A stretch of DNA of 12,217 bases from Gammaproteobacteria bacterium CG22_combo_CG10-13_8_21_14_all_40_8 (GCA_002770795.1 PCTP01000218.1:1-12217), one strand, 5' to 3'; positions 1-6,826 are shown, numbered from the stretch's first letter. Program-made: numbers and translations. Notes: a model not told the origin generated them from the sequence alone.

Positions 1-558
1 TCTTTAGTTTACGACTTAGGTTGCTCTTTGGGAGCCGCAACTTTATCTATCAGGGAACAAGTCATAGATCGATCCTATCAGATTGTGGGGCTCGATAATT
101 CTGAGGCAATGGTCAATCGTTGTTTACAACATCTACAGGTTTATCGCTCCAACATCCCGACAGAGATTGTTTTAGCAGATATTCTCGAATTTAAATACCA
201 ACCCTGCTCCTTTGCTGTACTCAATTTCACCTTACAATTTTTGGAGCTGAAAGAACGAACTCGGTTATTAGAAAAAATTTATCAAAGCCTGCATCCTGGT
301 GGCGCATTAATTCTCTCCGAAAAAATATTATTTGATAATGAGCTAACCAATCAAACCATGGTCGATTTACACCATCAGTTTAAGAAAAACAATGGTTATA
401 GCGATTTGGAGATTGCTCAAAAAAGGGCTGCCTTAGAAAGATTTTTAATCCCTGAAACTCAGCAAGTTCATCTTGAACGGTTAAACCAAGTTGGCTTTTC
501 CCGCGCGAACATATGGTTCCAACATTATAACTTTTCCTCATTTTTGGCCGTCAAATGA
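1..558 (+). CDS. cmoA: CmoA, carboxy-S-adenosyl-L-methionine synthase (5' end outside window)
   Basis: CmoA converts SAM and prephenate to carboxy-SAM, the donor used by CmoB to make cmo5U34 in tRNA; it is cytoplasmic. The reading frame is open from base 1 and begins inside the SAM-binding motif I (VYDLGCSLGAAT), so the first ~55-60 residues of a ~245-residue family protein lie to the left of the window. A TTG at base 28 is inside this motif and is not the true start. Other family landmarks seen are the LDNSEAM loop, VLNFTLQFLE, HPGGALILSEK and the NGYSDLEIAQKR segment, all closely matching the E. coli protein as I remember it. The stop TGA (556-558) overlaps the cmoB start in an ATGA, so the two genes are probably co-transcribed and translationally coupled. 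No frameshift or missing motif is visible in the part present. Confidence 0.95.
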   Translation, partial: SLVYDLGCSLGAATLSIREQVIDRSYQIVGLDNSEAMVNRCLQHLQVYRSNIPTEIVLADILEFKYQPCSFAVLNFTLQFLELKERTRLLEKIYQSLHPGGALILSEKILFDNELTNQTMVDLHHQFKKNNGYSDLEIAQKRAALERFLIPETQQVHLERLNQVGFSRANIWFQHYNFSSFLAVK

Positions 559-1544
559 ATGAATTTACTCATGATTTAACACAGATTTCACAGACTGACA
601 TGGCGTCTTGGGTACCCTATTTCGAGAAAGGCCTTGAACAAGTCATTCAGAAAAAAATCCATGGCAAACTGGATGAATGGCAAATCTTGCTGACACAATT
701 TGCTAGCATCATCAATATGGAGCAAGAAATTGATTTTGATTGTCAAGAAGCGGTCAGATTTGGACGACCTGATCAATTATCGGCGCAAAAACAAAAGCAA
801 CTGCTTGAGCTTTTAAAGCAGTTTCACCCATGGCGAAAAGGTCCTTTTGAACTTTTTGGCATTCACATTGATACCGAATGGCATTCGGACTGGAAATGGC
901 AAAGATTGGAGCAACAAATTAGCTCATTGGCACATCGCAAGGTGCTCGATGTGGGTTGTGGAAATGGTTATTATCTCTGGAGAATGCTTGGAGCAGGCGC
1001 TCAATTAGTCTTAGGTGTTGATCCGTCCCAATTGTTTTGGTCACAATTTCAGGTATTCAAACAATTTAAACCATCAGCACCAGTGCATATGTTACCCATA
1101 GGCTTAGAAGCGCTACCACAACATTTGTCCAAGGAGGGCTTTGATACAGTATTTTGCATGGGGGTTTTATATCATCGCCGCTCCCCCATTGATACTTTAA
1201 TCCATTTGCGAAAATTATTGCGTCCTCAGGGTGAATTAGTATTAGAAACTCTCGTTATTGGCGGTGATAAACAAAAAGTCTTAGTTCCTACAGATCGTTA
1301 CGCCCAAATGAAGAATGTCTGGTTTATCCCTTCGCCTTTGGCATTGGAACTATGGCTTCAAAGAGCAGGATTTACCAATATAAGAACCATTGATGTCAGT
1401 GTCACTACCATTGAAGAACAAAGACAAACCGAATGGATGACTTTCCATTCTCTGGAAGCATTTTTAGATAAAAAGGATTCTCGACTCACCGTTGAAGGCT
1501 ATCAAGCACCGACACGTGCCATTATTATTGCCACAGCACCCTAA
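555..1544 (+). CDS. cmoB: CmoB, tRNA U34 carboxymethyltransferase
   Basis: CmoB transfers the carboxymethyl group of carboxy-SAM to 5-hydroxyuridine at tRNA position 34, giving cmo5U and widening wobble decoding. The 329-residue length fits the family (E. coli 323). Conserved blocks are PWRKGPFELFG (92-102), DTEWHSDWKW (106-115), the Rossmann methyltransferase motif LDVGCGNGYY (131-140), GVDPSQLF (154-161), MGVLYHRRSP (202-211), ELVLETLVI (227-235), DRYAQMKNVWFIPS (247-260) and TEWM (292-295). The N-terminal ~85 residues diverge, as is normal in this family. The ATG lies in the ATGA overlap with the cmoA stop, and no strong Shine-Dalgarno precedes it, which fits translational coupling. Nothing is missing or broken. 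Confidence 0.96.
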   Translation: MNEFTHDLTQISQTDMASWVPYFEKGLEQVIQKKIHGKLDEWQILLTQFASIINMEQEIDFDCQEAVRFGRPDQLSAQKQKQLLELLKQFHPWRKGPFELFGIHIDTEWHSDWKWQRLEQQISSLAHRKVLDVGCGNGYYLWRMLGAGAQLVLGVDPSQLFWSQFQVFKQFKPSAPVHMLPIGLEALPQHLSKEGFDTVFCMGVLYHRRSPIDTLIHLRKLLRPQGELVLETLVIGGDKQKVLVPTDRYAQMKNVWFIPSPLALELWLQRAGFTNIRTIDVSVTTIEEQRQTEWMTFHSLEAFLDKKDSRLTVEGYQAPTRAIIIATAP

Positions 1545-1595
1545 GTAGTAAGTGCGAGATCAATCTACTTCAACTATTCTTTACTGTAGATGACA

Positions 1596-1604
1596 TGTTA
1601 TAGT
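1596..1604 (+). promoter_or_regulatory. Candidate extended -10 promoter for the letS-like kinase gene
   Basis: The 84-base gap between cmoB and the kinase gene contains TGTTATAGT, which fits an extended -10 element (TG-N-TATAGT). It would start transcription near 1611, about 18 bases before the GTG start. No good -35 box is found at 16-18 bases, which is tolerable for extended -10 promoters. No terminator hairpin is visible after cmoB, so read-through from cmoAB is also possible. This is a sequence-pattern call only. Confidence 0.4.
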
Positions 1605-1628
1605 CGAAAAAACAAATAGGTTTATGAA

Positions 1629-4445
1629 GTGACTAAAAACTGGGGGATTAAATATAAAGTAATGACACTGTCAGTGTTGCCCACACTGATTATCGCTATT
1701 TCGCTAGCAGTATTTTTTATCTATACCCGTTCAAGTGATCTTCAAAATAATCTAGAAATCAGGGCAAAAACCATTGCACGACAACTTGCCTATTCCAGCG
1801 AATTTGGGTTGACCACCGGCAACAAGGTTATCCTCAATCACTTGGCACAATTGAGTCAGCAAGACGAATCAGATCTACTCAGTTTGATGGTCTTTGATAT
1901 TAACAACCAACCGTCTCTACCATCACGTAACGCTGCTCTAACCAAGCACCTACAATGGCCTCACGTTTATTTACCTACCGAAGAACAAATGGTGATCGAA
2001 AATCAATCCTTTCTGATCTATGAGCCTATTTTGAGTCATTCCCTTCCCATAAGTGAAAGAGATATTGCCAAATGGTTACAGGGAGGTGGCAATGAAGTCA
2101 TTTTAGGTTATGTTGTGGTGGAAATGTCTACTGCATCTACTCAGCTGGCCTCTTATCGCAGCTTTTTCAATAGCTTTATGATTGTACTACTCAGTATAGG
2201 ACTGAGTTCTTTATTGGTACTTAGACTATCTAAAACGGTCACCTCTCCCATTATTACCATGGCGAAAGCTGTCACCAAAATAAAACAAGGCCAGCTTAGC
2301 ACCAGAGTCTCTACTCAATCTTCAGGTGAATTAAAAATTCTCAATGATGGTATCAATACGATGGTGGCAACCATGGAGCACGCCCAGGATGAAATGGCAC
2401 TGAATATAAAACAAGCAACCGCTGATATCACCCAGACTTTGGAGACTATTGAAGTACAAAACATTGAGTTGGACATCGCCCGAAAACAAGCTCAAGAAGC
2501 CAGCCGAACCAAATCAGAATTTCTTGCCAACGTCAGTCACGAAATCAGAACTCCAATGAATGGTGTGATCGGTTTTTGTAATCTTTTAGCAAAAACAGAA
2601 TTATCAGTACAACAACAAGAATATCTCAATACCATACGCAAATCATCTCGCGGCTTATTAACCATTATTGATGATATTTTAGACTTCTCAAAAATAGAAG
2701 CCGGAAAAATGGAAATGGAGTCTCATTCCGTTTCTTTAAGGAACTGCCTTGAGGATACTCTCACCATGCTTGCACCAGCAGCATCAGAGAAAAACATCGA
2801 ATTAGTCGGGTTGGTCTATCAAGATATACCCGAGAAAGTAGAAGGAGATAGTTTAAGGATTAGTCAGATCTTGACCAATTTAGTCAACAATGCCATCAAG
2901 TTTAGTGAGGATGGAAGTATTGTAGTTAGGATCATGCTTGAACAAGAAATGGCAAATAACATCTTAGTAAAAGTGGTGGTTTCCGACTCAGGCGTAGGAC
3001 TCGCATCCGCACAAAAGGAGAAATTATTCCAATCTTTTACCCAAGCTGACACCAGTACCACAAGAAAATACGGAGGGACTGGTCTTGGATTAGCTATTTG
3101 TAAAAAGCTGGTAAACACAATGGGCGGAAAAGTAGGTATAAATAGCATATTTGGAAAAGGATCTGACTTTTGGTTTACCCTTAAATTACCTATTGTTGAA
3201 AGAACTACAGTTAAAATCTCCCCCCTCCAATGGCAAAATAAACTCGCCTTGATTTATGAACCCCATAAAATAGCCAACTTGGTTACAACGCATTACCTTC
3301 AATCTTGGGGATTCAAAACTCAAAGCTTTGAGTCTAGAGCTAGTTTTTTTAATGCCTTGAAAAAGCTACCTCAATCCATGAATATGTTATCGGATGAAAC
3401 AACACCTTTGATTCTAATAAGTACCAAACGGGGAGATAAGGTTATAGAGGATTTCAAAGGCTGGTTAACTGTCAACAATGAAGTTCCTATTAAATTTATT
3501 GTACTCTCCGCTCAAAATGATTATTTAGATAGTATTAAAGCCTCATCAGGCAACTTTGACAATACATTAACCAAACCCATTGTTTCTAAAAGGTTCTTCA
3601 ACTTACTCGAACATATTTTCCCACCTCGCGTTGCCGACATCATCGATGAAAGCTCTTTGTCGGCCAAACAAAAAAATAACATTCAGGATCTTCAAATTCT
3701 GATAGTTGATGATAATGATTCTAATCTCAAATTACTCGATGTGTTATTGTCCGAAAAAAATATAAACACCACTCTAGCAAACAATGGTCTTCAAGCTGTT
3801 GAATATGCTAAACAAAAAAATTTCGACCTCATTCTTATGGATGTTCAGATGCCAGAGATGGATGGTAAAGAAGCCACAAAGCTGATTAGAAATAAAAGTC
3901 TTAATGTTAATACACCCATTATTGCAGTGACGGCCCATGCAATGAAAGGAGAGAAAGAGGCATTGATTACCACAGGTATGGATGATTATCTCTCTAAGCC
4001 AATTGATGAAAATCAGCTGGCCTCATGTTTAGAGAGATGGTTATCCTTAAATAATCGACTCTTGACGAACTCATCAATTGAGCAACTCGAAGAAAGCCAA
4101 GAGAGCATTGATATAGATGCCTGCATCCGGCTGGCTAATGGGAAAAAAAATCTAGCAAAAGATTTATTAAATATGTTGTATAACAGCTTAACCAGTTTTC
4201 AAAATGATATCAGCACAGCGATAGAAGAAAAAAATGATGAGAGAATACAACAAATAGTGCATAAGCTTCACGGTGCCTCCTGTTACTCTGGCGTTCCTCA
4301 TTTAAAAGCCTTATGCCAAAAAGTTCAAGATAATTTAAAATCTATGGAGGAAGATGAAAAAAAATATCAACTCATAGATAAGCTACAACAAGCTATTTTG
4401 GATATTATGGAAGACTACCCTAGGAAAATTCACCTATTGAGTTAG
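1629..4445 (+). CDS. letS: LetS/BarA/GacS-type tripartite hybrid sensor histidine kinase
   Basis: This inner-membrane sensor kinase runs a His-Asp-His-Asp phosphorelay to a LetA/UvrY/GacA-type regulator, which in Legionella controls RsmY/RsmZ, CsrA and the replicative-to-transmissive switch (family knowledge). Visible architecture: TM1 (~12-33), a periplasmic sensor segment (~34-178), TM2 (~181-200), HAMP (~199-252) and a coiled helix. The DHp domain has H304 in SHEIRTPMNG, and the ATPase domain has the N-box around 416-424, G1 DSGVG (453-457) and G2 GGTGLGL (482-488). A receiver-like domain (~536-662) lacks the acidic pocket and phospho-Asp. A true receiver (~688-806) has D694/D695, D738, T768 and K790. 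The Hpt domain has H878 in HKLHGAS. Length (938) and order match BarA/LetS. The start is GTG with a weak AATAGG about 8 bases upstream; the next in-frame ATG (residue 12) would cut into TM1. BarA and GacS are the same orthologous group; the name letS depends on the organism being Legionella. Confidence 0.9.
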   Translation: MTKNWGIKYKVMTLSVLPTLIIAISLAVFFIYTRSSDLQNNLEIRAKTIARQLAYSSEFGLTTGNKVILNHLAQLSQQDESDLLSLMVFDINNQPSLPSRNAALTKHLQWPHVYLPTEEQMVIENQSFLIYEPILSHSLPISERDIAKWLQGGGNEVILGYVVVEMSTASTQLASYRSFFNSFMIVLLSIGLSSLLVLRLSKTVTSPIITMAKAVTKIKQGQLSTRVSTQSSGELKILNDGINTMVATMEHAQDEMALNIKQATADITQTLETIEVQNIELDIARKQAQEASRTKSEFLANVSHEIRTPMNGVIGFCNLLAKTELSVQQQEYLNTIRKSSRGLLTIIDDILDFSKIEAGKMEMESHSVSLRNCLEDTLTMLAPAASEKNIELVGLVYQDIPEKVEGDSLRISQILTNLVNNAIKFSEDGSIVVRIMLEQEMANNILVKVVVSDSGVGLASAQKEKLFQSFTQADTSTTRKYGGTGLGLAICKKLVNTMGGKVGINSIFGKGSDFWFTLKLPIVERTTVKISPLQWQNKLALIYEPHKIANLVTTHYLQSWGFKTQSFESRASFFNALKKLPQSMNMLSDETTPLILISTKRGDKVIEDFKGWLTVNNEVPIKFIVLSAQNDYLDSIKASSGNFDNTLTKPIVSKRFFNLLEHIFPPRVADIIDESSLSAKQKNNIQDLQILIVDDNDSNLKLLDVLLSEKNINTTLANNGLQAVEYAKQKNFDLILMDVQMPEMDGKEATKLIRNKSLNVNTPIIAVTAHAMKGEKEALITTGMDDYLSKPIDENQLASCLERWLSLNNRLLTNSSIEQLEESQESIDIDACIRLANGKKNLAKDLLNMLYNSLTSFQNDISTAIEEKNDERIQQIVHKLHGASCYSGVPHLKALCQKVQDNLKSMEEDEKKYQLIDKLQQAILDIMEDYPRKIHLLS
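3318..3333. repeat. 16-base perfect palindrome inside letS
   Basis: ACTCAAAGCTTTGAGT is fully self-complementary with no spacer. It lies in the part of the kinase gene that encodes the degenerate receiver domain (around residues 564-569). It could be a protein-binding site or simply chance; the coding sequence runs through it without disturbance. Confidence 0.5.
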
Positions 4446-4466
4446 TTTTTGTTGAGATTAGTTAAA

Positions 4467-4543
4467 TGGCGCGCCTGGAGGGATTCGAACCCCCGACCAA
4501 TCGGTTCGAAGCCGATTACTCTATCCAGCTGAGCTACAGGCGC
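4467..4543 (-). tRNA. tRNA-Arg, anticodon TCG
   Basis: On the minus strand the 77 bases fold as a canonical cloverleaf. The acceptor stem is GCGCCTG/CAGGCGC. The D arm is GCTC/GAGT, with one G-T pair. The anticodon stem ATCGG/CCGAT holds the loop CTTCGAA, giving anticodon TCG, which reads CGN arginine codons. The T arm is GGGGG-TTCGAAT-CCCTC. The discriminator is G and the 3' CCA is encoded (4467-4469). The gene converges on letS, with only 21 bases between its 3' end and the letS stop. No T-rich terminator hairpin is evident immediately downstream. Confidence 0.97.
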
Positions 4544-4567
4544 AAATTCTGGTTTGATCTGCAAGGG

Positions 4568-4594
4568 AGCATATTCTACCTGTATTAATATCAA
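4568..4594 (-). promoter_or_regulatory. Probable tRNA-Arg promoter region
   Basis: On the minus strand, upstream of the tRNA, TTGATA (4589-4594) and TATGCT (4568-4573) are separated by 15 bases. An overlapping alternative -10 is TAGAAT (4573-4578). A CCCTTGC stretch follows, resembling the G/C-rich discriminator of stringently controlled stable-RNA promoters. The 15-base spacing is short, so the exact boxes are uncertain even though a promoter here is expected. Confidence 0.4.
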
Positions 4595-4691
4595 TACTCC
4601 ACATCAATTTTAATTAAATAATCTAAACTTCAAATAAGTCCTTGCGACCTAAAAAACAACTCATCTAAAACCTGCTTGATAATATACCCTG

Positions 4692-5039
4692 CTAGTCATC
4701 CAACAAATCATCAATCAACACAACAGGTTCAATCTCAACTCCGTCAAGATCTGTACCCCAATCCACCCCAACATAAATACCATCTTCATCCATTCCATGT
4801 AGCCAGGAATCAATAAATACGTCGATCTCAATCATCATGGGTTGGTAATCAGCCCATTCATCTATGGCTAATTTTTTAGCTTTGTTTTCATCTGACCAAA
4901 ACAGTAAAACTTCTTTATCTTTATAGTCATTCGACTCACATACTGCCCATCCTTCAGCACATTGTAACCCCCAAACCTTTTGAGTATGTAAAACGTTTTC
5001 AATAAAATCTTGGTAGTTTTTTTTGAAATTTTGTTCCAT
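4692..5039 (-). CDS. DUF2750-type small acidic protein
   Basis: The function is unknown. The protein (115 residues from the ATG at 5037-5039) shows what I recognise as the DUF2750 pattern: VWGLQCAEGWAVCESNDY, then VLLFWSDENKAK, DEWADYQP, a WLHGM segment, VGVDWGTDLDG and a VEIEP ending. It is strongly acidic, especially the C-terminus (DDLLDD), has no signal peptide or membrane segment, and is likely cytosolic. An upstream in-frame TTG at 5076-5078 would add 13 residues (128 total). I prefer the ATG because the family domain begins just after it, but neither start has a good Shine-Dalgarno sequence. It stands between tRNA-Arg and the HTH gene with about 140-150 bases on either side, so it is probably its own transcription unit. 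No partner or pathway can be inferred from context. Confidence 0.8.
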   Translation of the reverse strand: MEQNFKKNYQDFIENVLHTQKVWGLQCAEGWAVCESNDYKDKEVLLFWSDENKAKKLAIDEWADYQPMMIEIDVFIDSWLHGMDEDGIYVGVDWGTDLDGVEIEPVVLIDDLLDD

Positions 5040-5177
5040 TTTTTTATCACTAATATCGCTAGGTTGGTCTGTTTTCAAAACAATTGAATGGGACAGAAAG
5101 GTTTAGATCCAATATTTCAGTTAAAAACTAAAAATTTATTTAATAGATTTTTCTGGAATTGACCTGCATTGCCGTTT

Positions 5178-5555
5178 TTAAAAAAACCAATAGCCAATAC
5201 TAGAAAATAACTTGTTAACGGGATGAGTTTTCTTAATTTGGGCTAAAGGTGGATTTTGTTTATTTCTGATTAAGTTATGATTATAATCAAAATCAAGCGT
5301 ATTAAATTGGGTACTCTCCCTTTTTTTAAGCCAAAAATCAATCTCATGAACATAGGCGAAAACAGTAGGATTTTGTTGGTGCATATGTCGGTGCACTGGA
5401 AGATTTTCACTTTCCTCCCATCGCCGAGCAGTTCGAACACTTCTATTAAGATATTTGGCGATTCTCTTCCATGAATGCAACACCGCCGCAGAGTCATCAG
5501 TCACTATATTGACTTCATTACTGAGGCGTTGGCCTTCTGAATCTTCTCGTAGCAT
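5178..5555 (-). CDS. Short excisionase/MerR-like helix-turn-helix protein
   Basis: The function is unknown; it is probably a DNA-binding protein. Residues ~28-77 form a winged-HTH type known from excisionase/MerR-like proteins: SWKRIAKYLNRSVRTARRWE, an LPVHRHMH turn, and VFAYVHEIDFWLKKRE. In relatives this module usually opens longer proteins, with TPR or sensor domains behind it. Here only ~45 low-complexity, Asn/Lys-rich residues follow and the protein ends at 125, so it is either a stand-alone regulator or a shortened remnant. The ATG is preceded by AAGG about 8 bases upstream, which supports the start. The 260-base spacer upstream carries two perfect dyads that could be operators. It lies on the same strand as the metal-efflux operon, downstream of its last gene. 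Whether it regulates that operon or itself cannot be told from sequence. Confidence 0.72.
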   Translation of the reverse strand: MLREDSEGQRLSNEVNIVTDDSAAVLHSWKRIAKYLNRSVRTARRWEESENLPVHRHMHQQNPTVFAYVHEIDFWLKKRESTQFNTLDFDYNHNLIRNKQNPPLAQIKKTHPVNKLFSSIGYWFF

Positions 5556-5639
5556 AGATAGACCTTATAATAACTTATATGAATTCTTCAGAAATCTTAG
5601 TGTAATATGGGATTTTTTACTAAGCTGTTATGCTCTCCC

Positions 5640-5663
5640 AAATGTAACAAGCCAGTTACATTT
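5640..5663. repeat. Perfect 9-bp dyad (possible operator or AU-rich terminator)
   Basis: AAATGTAAC and GTTACATTT flank a six-base spacer (AAGCCA), and the T-run continues to 5667 on the plus strand. Read as DNA it is a 24-base operator-like dyad whose TGTAAC-N6-GTTACA core differs from the TyrR consensus (TGTAAA-N6-TTTACA) at one base per half. Read as plus-strand RNA it is a weak hairpin followed by seven U's. It sits 85-108 bases upstream of the HTH gene start. No plus-strand gene precedes it, which makes the operator reading somewhat more attractive. Confidence 0.55.
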
Positions 5664-5670
5664 TTTTATA

Positions 5671-5690
5671 ATAGCATATATTTATGCTAT
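5671..5690. repeat. Perfect 8-bp inverted repeat, 4-base loop
   Basis: ATAGCATA and TATGCTAT are separated by TATT. It starts seven bases after the previous dyad, so the two form a tandem pair of palindromes in the HTH-gene upstream region. It could be a second protein-binding site; the stem is too AT-rich to be a confident RNA hairpin. Confidence 0.5.
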
Positions 5691-5815
5691 TTCAACATTA
5701 AGAACATGAAAAAATTGTTTCTACTCATTTTCATCGCAAACCAAATCCAGATCTCTGGTAACTTGTTGTATTTCAAAATTTTTTTATGATAAAAGCAAAC
5801 CAATTACTCATCCGA

Positions 5816-6307
5816 TCACTTGGTTTTTTGAGAATCTTTGTTCACTGGTTTGAATTTTTTATCTTTTAAGCTCACCTGATTACCACTACTTTCAATCATA
5901 TAGATAACCGCATTTTTGACTTCCTCTTCATTGCAATTACGGCATCCACCTTTAGGGGGCATAAGAAAATCCTTATAACCATTTAGCGCATGATCCATCA
6001 ATAGAGTAAATCCTTTATTCATTCTCAAACCCCATTCGTATTTATCATCGGGCATTGGGGCTCCCTGGGTATTTCTACCATGACAACCTTTACAACGATA
6101 TTCGTAAACCTCTAGACCTGAACGTGTAGGGCCTGTGTGTGGTCTATCCTCGGTAATTTCTTGCATAAAACCTGTAGTCGTATCCAAGTTTTTTGCTGGC
6201 TCTGGTGCATTTACGGGTTGACTTGGCATCGCAGCTAGAACGCTGCCGGATAAGAATAAAAATGCAGTTGCTAGCATACAAAGTTTGTTAAAAGTTATTT
6301 GCATCAT
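5816..6307 (-). CDS. Cytochrome c5-like monohaem c-type cytochrome, periplasmic
   Basis: This is a small electron carrier exported by Sec and given covalent haem in the periplasm. A signal peptide (~1-25, ending SGSVLA) precedes a ~40-residue linker, then the haem motif C72-K-G-C75-H76 and the likely axial Met, M116, in LMPPKGGC. A second cysteine pair, C122/C125 (GCRNC), followed by EEEVKNAVIYM is the cytochrome c5 signature. The C-terminus ends in a Lys-rich tail. It is the last gene of the metal-efflux operon, seven bases after the SNase-like gene. A strong AGGAG (6312-6316) overlaps that gene's stop codon. It lies 4 bases from the first ATG and 7 from a second, adjacent ATG (6302-6304), so translation may start at residue 2. 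Its redox partner is unknown; a link to the DsbA-like protein or to copper stress is inference. Confidence 0.9.
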   Translation of the reverse strand: MMQITFNKLCMLATAFLFLSGSVLAAMPSQPVNAPEPAKNLDTTTGFMQEITEDRPHTGPTRSGLEVYEYRCKGCHGRNTQGAPMPDDKYEWGLRMNKGFTLLMDHALNGYKDFLMPPKGGCRNCNEEEVKNAVIYMIESSGNQVSLKDKKFKPVNKDSQKTK

Positions 6308-6311
6308 TCGT

Positions 6312-6316
6312 CTCCT
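6312..6316 (-). promoter_or_regulatory. Shine-Dalgarno of the cytochrome gene, overlapping the upstream stop
   Basis: AGGAG on the minus strand shares bases with the TAG stop (6315-6317) of the SNase-like gene. Ribosomes ending there would sit on the next initiation site, so the two genes are likely coupled. Spacing favours the second of two consecutive ATG codons (7 rather than 4 bases). Confidence 0.6.
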
Positions 6317-6791
6317 ATGAACACCATGGGGTCTTTTTGTCTACACTGCTTGATCTAGCCAAGCCTTTATTGATAAGAGCTGTAGCCAGAGAGCCCTCTT
6401 CTGTCGATATTGTTGTAATACCATCTCTAGTGGATGTATCTTTCATATAGATATCATGAAGTTCAACTTTTTTTGACTTGGCCAAAAACTCTTCAGTAAA
6501 AGCGAGTCCCTTTTCTGCAATCTTTTTCTCACAAACAGGAGACTTCTCATTAATCTCTGGCACAGCAATACCTTGTAAACTGGCGACTAAGTTTTTAGGA
6601 TAACCAGTCCATACATAAGCCAACAGTTCAATTTCATTCGTGCCTTTAACTGAGAGGATTTTGGCGGTATAAGCACCAGGATAAGCATTGAATAGCTCTT
6701 TCTTTTTAGGTTGTGTATTGTCCGCATACAAAGTCGCAGTCAACATAAGCGACGCACATCCTAACAATAATTGTTGGGTAGTTCTTTTCAT
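6315..6791 (-). CDS. Secreted SNase-fold protein, predicted catalytically inactive
   Basis: The protein has a signal peptide (~1-23, cleavage near LYA-DN) and a ~120-residue body that I align to staphylococcal nuclease/thermonuclease. Matching landmarks are YTAKILSV, LQGIAVPEI (equivalent to the LLLVDTPE strand), KGLAFTEEFL, KKVELHDI, GSLATALINKGLAR and a terminal PWCS. The nuclease residues are largely gone: the Asp of the DGDT turn is replaced by the KGTNE segment. The Arg and Asp of the RLLLVDTPE strand become Ser71 and Ala77, and the YGR loop arginine is replaced in DGITTIST; only the Glu of PE (E79) remains. It is therefore more likely a binding or structural protein than a nuclease. C87 and C157 remain after export and could form a disulfide. 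AGGAAG lies 8 bases before the ATG. It is the fourth gene of the efflux operon, between the DsbA-like and cytochrome genes. The fold call is from pattern and would benefit from structure prediction. Confidence 0.7.
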   Translation of the reverse strand: MKRTTQQLLLGCASLMLTATLYADNTQPKKKELFNAYPGAYTAKILSVKGTNEIELLAYVWTGYPKNLVASLQGIAVPEINEKSPVCEKKIAEKGLAFTEEFLAKSKKVELHDIYMKDTSTRDGITTISTEEGSLATALINKGLARSSSVDKKTPWCS

Positions 6792-6826
6792 AATTAAACT
6801 TCCTATAGTGAAATGAGGTAAATAAT

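Larger units (their letters stand above)
5556..5815. other. AT-rich intergenic spacer with two dyads
   Basis: This 260-base spacer separates the start of the HTH gene from the end of the cytochrome gene. Short plus-strand open frames run through it (ending at 5709 and 5789), but their products are low-complexity Phe/Ile/Leu-rich peptides without a recognisable domain or ribosome-binding site, so I do not call them. It contains two adjacent inverted repeats, listed separately, and a smaller CCAGA-TC-TCTGG repeat at 5747-5758. No clear GC-rich terminator for the minus-strand operon is visible after 5816. Confidence 0.6.

Noticed and set aside
28..558. Starting cmoA at the TTG at base 28
   Set aside because: This codon lies inside the SAM-binding motif and the frame is open to base 1, so the gene is cut by the window edge rather than starting here.
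2864..3148. Minus-strand frame opposite the kinase gene
   Set aside because: It is a shadow of the ATPase domain coding sequence, with no family resemblance of its own.
5037..5078. TTG start at 5078 for the DUF2750-type gene
   Set aside because: No Shine-Dalgarno supports it and the added 13 residues lie outside the family domain. The ATG at 5039 is preferred, although it also lacks a clear Shine-Dalgarno.
5640..5667. Confident rho-independent terminator
   Set aside because: The stem is AT-rich with a T-run only on the plus strand, where no gene precedes it; it is kept as a dyad of uncertain role.
5277..5789. Plus-strand open frames across the HTH gene and spacer (5277-5474, 5455-5709, 5607-5789)
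   Set aside because: They are antisense to the HTH gene or low-complexity Phe/Ile/Leu-rich, have no ribosome-binding site or recognisable domain, and overlap each other.
4467..5815. Genomic island inserted at the tRNA-Arg gene
   Set aside because: Elements usually integrate at the tRNA 3' end, which faces letS only 21 bases away. I saw no integrase and no repeated copy of the tRNA 3' segment in the window.
6754..6791. Lipoprotein signal (LLLGC) in the SNase-like protein
   Set aside because: The hydrophobic stretch before Cys12 is only about four residues, too short for a lipobox. The hydrophobic core continues to residue ~22, with an ordinary cleavage site at LYA-DN.
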